Source: Agelaius tricolor (taxonomy: Eukaryota > Chordata > Aves > Passeriformes > Icteridae). Taken from it: a stretch of 64,000 bases of DNA. The notes under the pieces are model-generated. The model made no database searches. It saw only the letters and a program-made list of their open reading frames with translations, and had not been told where the DNA came from. Positions 58,103 through 64,000 of this stretch are shown here, piece after piece. The position numbers and the translations under genes are program-made. Location: positions 82,299,001 to 82,363,000 of the forward strand of contig JALJCS010000002.1 in NCBI GenBank assembly GCA_023055355.1, in the 5' to 3' direction. Position 1 is the stretch's first letter. Every line of letters starts with the position of its first letter.

Positions 58103-61100
58103 TTTTCTGGTCCCATTCTAAAGAATCTTATGTTAGCAGTAGGAAAACACTACTCTACAAACACAATCATGTATTTTATACCCTTTTAATTCTTACAGAA
58201 AATACATAATTGCACTAGGCAACCTCATTTTTTCTTATACTTTATTAACATTGTGTAGTGGCATGTACTTGTAATCAACTGTAACATCTGCATCCAAATC
58301 ATTGCACTGACAATTTCTAGTATCCAGCACACAAATTAATTTACTTTTAATGGATTAAAAAAAATGTTCAGCATTTTTTTGCATTAAAATTTATCTAGAT
58401 ATAGAAAATACTGACATTTGTTACTCTAGTCTAAAAGTAATAAATTCAGATTATTTTTAAATAACAGAAGAGCTTGAGCTGAAATGTATTAAAAAATAAC
58501 ACATTTTTGTCTTAGGATAATAACCTGGAATAAAGAAAATAATTAATACTGTTGTAACCTAATATGAAGAATGGGCATTTGCCAGAGACCATTTCTGAGG
58601 CACATGTCATGAAGCATGATGTAGAAAGACAGCTCATCAAAAGTGAAGGGAGTGAAACAGAAAGACAAGAGTCTATACTATTGTTTGACCATAAGTTATT
58701 TATAAAGCTTATTATAAAATAAAGCTGAAAGACTAATCAGGGCTGCTGAATAATTTTACTTTTAACTGAAAAAAGTTAAAAAGTTATTTTAATCTTTTCT
58801 CTGTTGTTTCTCATATTACTAGCACCTTACACAATTAATAATTTCTTTTAAATGAATTTAGATTCTTCAAGGTAACAAAATTATTTTTCAAAAAAAAATT
58901 TCAAAAGACCTCCTTTAAAGACATTTACATGGTATTGATTTGAAATTATGAAGTAACTATATTACCTTATCCACTAGCTCCTAATTTTTCCAAAAACTCT
59001 CAGCAGTGGCCTTTTTAGTTCCCATTTTGTTTTCTATATACACATCTTACATGGCTGAAATTCAGTCATGACAATAAAAAGGATAGTACTCCAGTCAACA
59101 AGGAAGAATATACACAGGCTGTCTGAAGACATTATATTATTTTTTAAGCCTAAGAAGGTATTCTGCCTCTAACCCATTTGTTGTTTTGCTGTTATCCTCC
59201 TCCCCCTGCCACCCACTCCTTGAAGGAAACAGAAATATAAAAAAAACCAGTCAGTTCATAGCTGTTGTGGGAGATAAGATTAAAAATAAAAAGCTTTATG
59301 CTAAAGATTTGAACTGGAATTCAGAATGTATGAGTGTAATACTTGCTTTAGTAAGCCATGCATAAACTTCCAGCATGACAAGGCACTTCTCTATGCTCCA
59401 ATTCCAGCCATCTTCCTTCACTAATTTTAGGTCACTTAGGAAAGAATTCCTTGTAAAGTAGAAAAAATTGAACTTTCCAAAGAACCATTGTAATAACCAA
59501 TATAAAGTCTTCTTCTTGTGAGATATGAAACAACACCTGTTCTTGAGTACCAAGAACAAGATGAAGGGAAGAGAAAGAGAAATTGAACATCACTTAACAT
59601 TACAATACTCTTGTCCCAATTAGTGTAAATCGATACATGGCTCATTCCTAATTTAATTCTTTTAAACTGAAACAGCTTCAACCTGAATGACTTTATAATG
59701 ATTTATAGGTAAAGACATAAATCTTACAGGTGGAAGAGAAAACTCATGTATCTATCTGACTTTGACACTGTAACCCTCAAAAACATTTTATGTGTAAATA
59801 AGGCAATATGATTTTCATGAGACATCAAATATTTACTGCTAGTCTCCTTAAAGTTTTAAAGGCATAACTAATTTACTCCATTTTGTATGGTTAGTCCAGT
59901 TAAAATGATACTTACATTAATAGTCTAAATTATGTAAATAACTTAGACCAAATCTTATTATTAATATTACACTTAAAAGTCATTGTATATAAAATTTCTA
60001 GTTCTCCTTTTTGTCTGCTGTTAATCTCTACACTGTTCCCCTGTAGATCTCCTTGAGGACAGTAATGTTAATCATGGAATTTATTTTGCTTTGCCAGGAA
60101 GAAATATGTTCTTGGTTCTGATGGATTCTTCTCTATTGTGCTTCCACTTCAGACTATTTTTCTTTCTTCTATATATTTATATAGTTAATGAATTTAAAAA
60201 TATGTATTTCTATATTTTTAAAAATGACTTTTTTTCTTTTAACTACTGTAAACTCTGTTCTGTCCAACTCCCAAATCTGCACCACAATAGCTCACCACTC
60301 TTGAATTTTTCATAGCTTCAATCTTAAGTGTACATTTTTTTTATCATCTCATTCTTATACTTCGCTGCACCATGGAAGTCTCTGTTTCACTTTTATTATC
60401 AAGGCCTCATATTTCATTCTCTGTAGAGAAATTACTCCTTATTTCTTCATAAAAAAATTATGGTTATAGCATAAAAAGATAAGCAAAAGCCCTTAAAAAA
60501 AAGAGTCAAAAAATGCTGCTGCAGGCAAAGAAATGAAAAAAAAATCAGTGGAAAAGTCAGTGGGCTGTTGCTATGACTGGCAGTGCTGTATATACTGGTC
60601 TGCAGGCTATAAGCCTGAGTGTTATCGTAGGAGTTACACCAAAAAAATTACCTCTTCCTTGTGCTTTTAAAAGAAAGCAGAACTATCACTGTATTTTTCA
60701 GTGGATTTGGTCCTGATGTCATGCTTTGACATGATCCTAGAAAACCGTGTAGACTGAAATCTTTCAGGAAAATTAAGTAGAGGAGCAAATAGTACCTAAA
60801 TCCTGACTGGTCTTAATGCAAGCTGTGTTCTGAGCCATCCAGCTCTGTCAAGATGTGATGTTAGCTGTCAAAAATCTTCACAGGAGAAGGGAAGGCTAAG
60901 GACTGTAGGTCTACCTCAAGGGCACAGATTTTTTTTAGAGAAAGAGGCAGATTTTTGAGTTTCAGTTGTGAATGCAGTTGAAAATATTGCACAATCCGCA
61001 CTGTAAGTCTATATGAACTGAGATTAGAGAAGTATAACAAAGCAGTGAAGAAAAGAAATACAAATGAACAACACCTAAAATTAAAAAAAAAACCCTTAAA

Positions 61101-62699
61101 ACTATAGTTTGTTTAAAAGTTTGTTTACATTGTTTAAAATATTTTGACCAAAGACAAATATGATATTTTGATACACAAAAGAACACATTGGGCCCTCTGT
61201 TTCTTACCTCTCCGCCATGCACACTGGGATATCATGTAATCAATAAAATAAAACAAAACACTATGAAATATATTAAAAAGAGTGGTTTTTTTCCCTCATG
61301 TTAGCTCTAGAGATACAGGACTTCAATCAGAAGACTTCTCATCTTACATATCTTGTCCTATTCTTACTGTAGCCCTACATGTGACATCACTATTTTGAGA
61401 GCAAAGCTATTGATGCTTAAAACTAAGGAAATTGTGACTGAGCTTAGAAACTGATGAGTTTGGAAAGATAACAGACTAAAAGGTGTAGGAAATAATCAGC
61501 TGGGGAAGATTTATCCAAAAGTGTATGCATAAGGATTTCTGCATTCTGAAATAAGACAGAAAAAATATTAGGAATGGTTGAGAAAAAAATATGAAATATA
61601 ATGTTTGCTACTCAAATAGTATGTCAATAAGCAAGATTAATCAGAGACAACTGTATTTTCATACCAATATTAAATGTCAAAAGGAATAAGGGGTCTGAGG
61701 AAACATGAAAAAAGAAAAAACAAAATGAAATATATTGCCCTAGATGAACACATTAATGAAATAGATGCACCGGAAATTTGTTGACAGCCACTGGGATGGT
61801 AAATGCAAAGATGAATGTGAGAGCCTAGTATGACAAGAAAGAGAACTTCAATTTAAACAGATTAACATATTCAGAACAGAATTTTAATGGTCCAAAATAC
61901 CAATCTTAAATGACAATATACATTTGTGTAACTGTTAGAGAGTGTCTGACCAGGATAATGATACTGATTACCAGATTCTCAGACAAGAAAGTGAAAACAG
62001 GCAATAAAGCTTTTCTGGATAGCATCAGCATCCTCATCAATTTAGTCAAATGTCACTGCGGGAAATTAAACAGATAACATTTTAAGAGACTAAAACTATA
62101 TTTGTTCTAGGATCAGATAATCAGGAAGCCACTCCAGTAAGAAAGTTGCTATTGATTTGGTGTAAAAAAATGATACTGTTCAAAATCCTATAGAAGTATA
62201 CAGTTTCATAATTGTGATGGTTTAACAACTTAGATTCAACATCTCTACAGAAGAATAAAGGACAAAAAGAAGCTTGTAAACAAAGTCAAAAGTAAGAAGA
62301 AATTTCAATAAGCAGTTTGACAAGAGACAGGAAAATGGAGCTAAGAATAAATGTTCAGTTGTTCATCCAGCATTGACAGTAATCAGGAGTCTTCCACTTG
62401 GGTTTGTGTAATTCAGCATAGATATGAGTCATAAAACAGGTTCTGTGAGTACAAAAACAAATTATGACTGGAACGGTACATACACCTCCGAGTCCCTGGT
62501 CAGTGATATAGCAGGTGAAATTCAAGGTGTATGGGGAAAAAATCCAACCAAACATTTTTTGTACACATGTAAAACCAGTGTGACCTGCGTACAACCACTC
62601 AGGAGCAAAGTTCTTGTCTGAATAATAAATCCATGAAAATATAAGCTCAACATGCAGAACAAGTCAAAAATGGAAAACCAATTGTTAAGAAGCATTGAG
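58102..62699. other. AT-rich DNA, no gene seen
   Basis: 4.6 kb without recognisable CR1 or LTR. Only short open frames. Confidence 0.55.
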
Positions 62700-63120
62700 A
62701 AAGAAAGCAGGGGAGAGAGAAGAAAATGTCATTGTGCCACTATTAAAATACATGGCTTACCCTCAGCTAACAGCACTGTTCTTCAGGGGTTGATGCTAGG
62801 TCCGATACTGTTTGACAGCACTGCTGACCTCCATGGTGAAGAAATGCAGACACTCAGATTTACAGATAATACAAGACCAGGAAGAGTGGTTAACATTTCA
62901 GAGTCTACTATTCAGAGGGATTTTATCAAGCTGAGGGAATAGGATATCTGAAGTTCAAAAATGGCAAATGCAGAACCTAACTAGCACAGATTAATAAAGG
63001 CTGGGGCCTGGCTGGCTGGGGAGCAGCTTTACAGAGGAGGAAAGAAAGGCTCTTGAACAAGTTGAGCATGAGGCAGCTGTGTGTCCTTGCACTTGTCACA
63101 GTAAAATGAAGGGGAGAGAA
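62700..63120 (+). mobile_element. Degraded CR1 LINE fragment over the RT core, sense
   Basis: The reading VLQGLMLGPILFDS (62778-62820) is the CR1 'GVPQGSVLGPILFN' block, followed by a RFTDNT (62859-62876) trace of the FADDT catalytic motif. Then come the 'DFIKLRE' area and the GCTGGGGAGCAGCTTTACAG / AAGTTGAGCATGAGGCAGC thumb segment near 63014-63078. Stops and frame shifts abound, and a deletion separates the catalytic trace from the thumb segment. It differs from the CR1 subtype at 43.6 kb. Confidence 0.75.
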
Positions 63121-64000
63121 AAATGCACTGATGCTCCATGAAAGGCTGTAACTATTCCTATTCAATAGAAGGTGACGCACTTATTAAAAGAATATCATAG
63201 CCCTAATTTTGCATTTCTTTTCTTCACAGGTCAAGTGGAAAGTTAAAATTTATGAACACACCAATCTACAACTGGAAAAAAAATGCTGAGATTGGCTCAG
63301 GGGAAAGAGTCAGAACAATCACTTTTTAGGACTCTAAACTGCTTTGAAAGAATAACAAAACAGCCATAAATTATCTCACCTAAAGCAGTTTTTAAAGAAG
63401 TAGGAAAATGAGAGCTGATTCTTCTCCAAGCTTATTAAAAAGGGTGCATAAACTAATATTGCTGTCAAAATTGCCTAAAGAATTTCTGTGTGGCTACCAA
63501 TGATTTTTAGAAAGTATAAATTAGAATGACTATTCAATTTACTAAGTAGAAGCACATAGTGAATGCTCAGCAACATCATCAGGATACTTGAACTTGTAAG
63601 ATTTACTATGGTTTTTTCCTTTTCTGTGTTATTGTTGAAATCTTTCTTAAACATAAGCAGTACTCATTGGAAGAATATATCTGTGTGGTTTTGACTGAGA
63701 TTAAATCCTCATCTCAGGTCTTCTAGAAAATGATTAGACTAAGAAAGGGAATGTCATCTCTATTGAAACACACACAGGTACAAGAGACAATTATCTATCT
63801 GCAGTAAGTATATAATAATCTATTACATATCGTAATAACTGAAACCACCTAAACTCCAGACTGATGACAGTTTTAGTGAACAAGGACAAAAAACCCTTGT
63901 GGTGGTGCATCCTGCGTCCTTCTCCCCACCATTCTTCTGTGTATGGTCTGCCTATGTACTGGGCTATAGAGTGAATTTGCCGGTGAATTCTGTTAAATCA
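63121..64000. other. AT-rich DNA, no gene seen
   Basis: Nothing recognised up to the window end. Confidence 0.55.

Noticed and set aside
1..64000. CRISPR arrays, tRNA or rRNA genes, bacterial operons
   Set aside because: No regularly spaced direct repeats, no cloverleaf or A/B-box pattern, and no operon-like gene layout. The sequence is vertebrate in character.

Overview
The window looks like a stretch of bird nuclear genome, most likely a songbird. It is AT-rich, has no supportable protein-coding gene, and is littered with CR1 LINE fragments, the standard avian retrotransposon. It also carries solo LTRs of endogenous retroviruses of types I associate with birds. No mammalian repeats (Alu, L1) and no bacterial gene layout are visible. 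The songbird placement is my inference from the LTR types; no species can be named. I see no tRNA, rRNA, CRISPR array or exon I could defend, so the region reads as intergenic or deep intronic.

Layout. From 1 to 6 kb: an A/C-rich tract, an old antisense CR1, and two solo LTRs (about 2.5-3.2 and 4.6-5.7 kb). From 8 to 19.3 kb: a sense CR1 with recognisable reverse-transcriptase remnants, an LTR at 11 kb, a very old CR1-like fragment at 12 kb, a CR1 5'-region fragment at 15 kb, an antisense CR1 closely related to the 8-kb copy at 16.1-16.8 kb, and another CR1 3' end at 17.4 kb. Then comes the most striking object, a 487-bp foldback LTR-like insertion at 18233-18719. It has inverted terminal arms of about 150 bp and perfect 5-bp flanking repeats, and it sits inside the terminus of another LTR. 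From 19.3 to 32.8 kb the DNA is mostly AT-rich and quiet, except for a well-preserved LTR at 27.8-28.4 kb with a TATA box and a polyadenylation signal.

From 32.8 to 38.4 kb: CR1 fragments in both orientations and a nested LTR-within-LTR abutted by a CR1. From 43.5 to 45.6 kb: an LTR split by a CR1, then a second CR1 3' end. From 45.6 kb to the end the sequence is sparse: A/C-rich and T-rich low complexity, a GC-rich block without CpG (49.5-49.8 kb), a CR1 at 53.5 kb, an LTR at 56.4-56.9 kb, two clean microsatellites at 57.4 and 58.0 kb, and a degraded CR1 at 62.7-63.1 kb.

All transposable elements are broken and none could encode a working protein. I found no new multi-gene system. What deserves a second look is the foldback LTR, the nested insertions that allow relative dating, and the mosaic similarity between two inverted CR1 copies. 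Family assignments rest on recall of consensus sequences without alignment, so element boundaries are approximate unless flanking duplications are stated.
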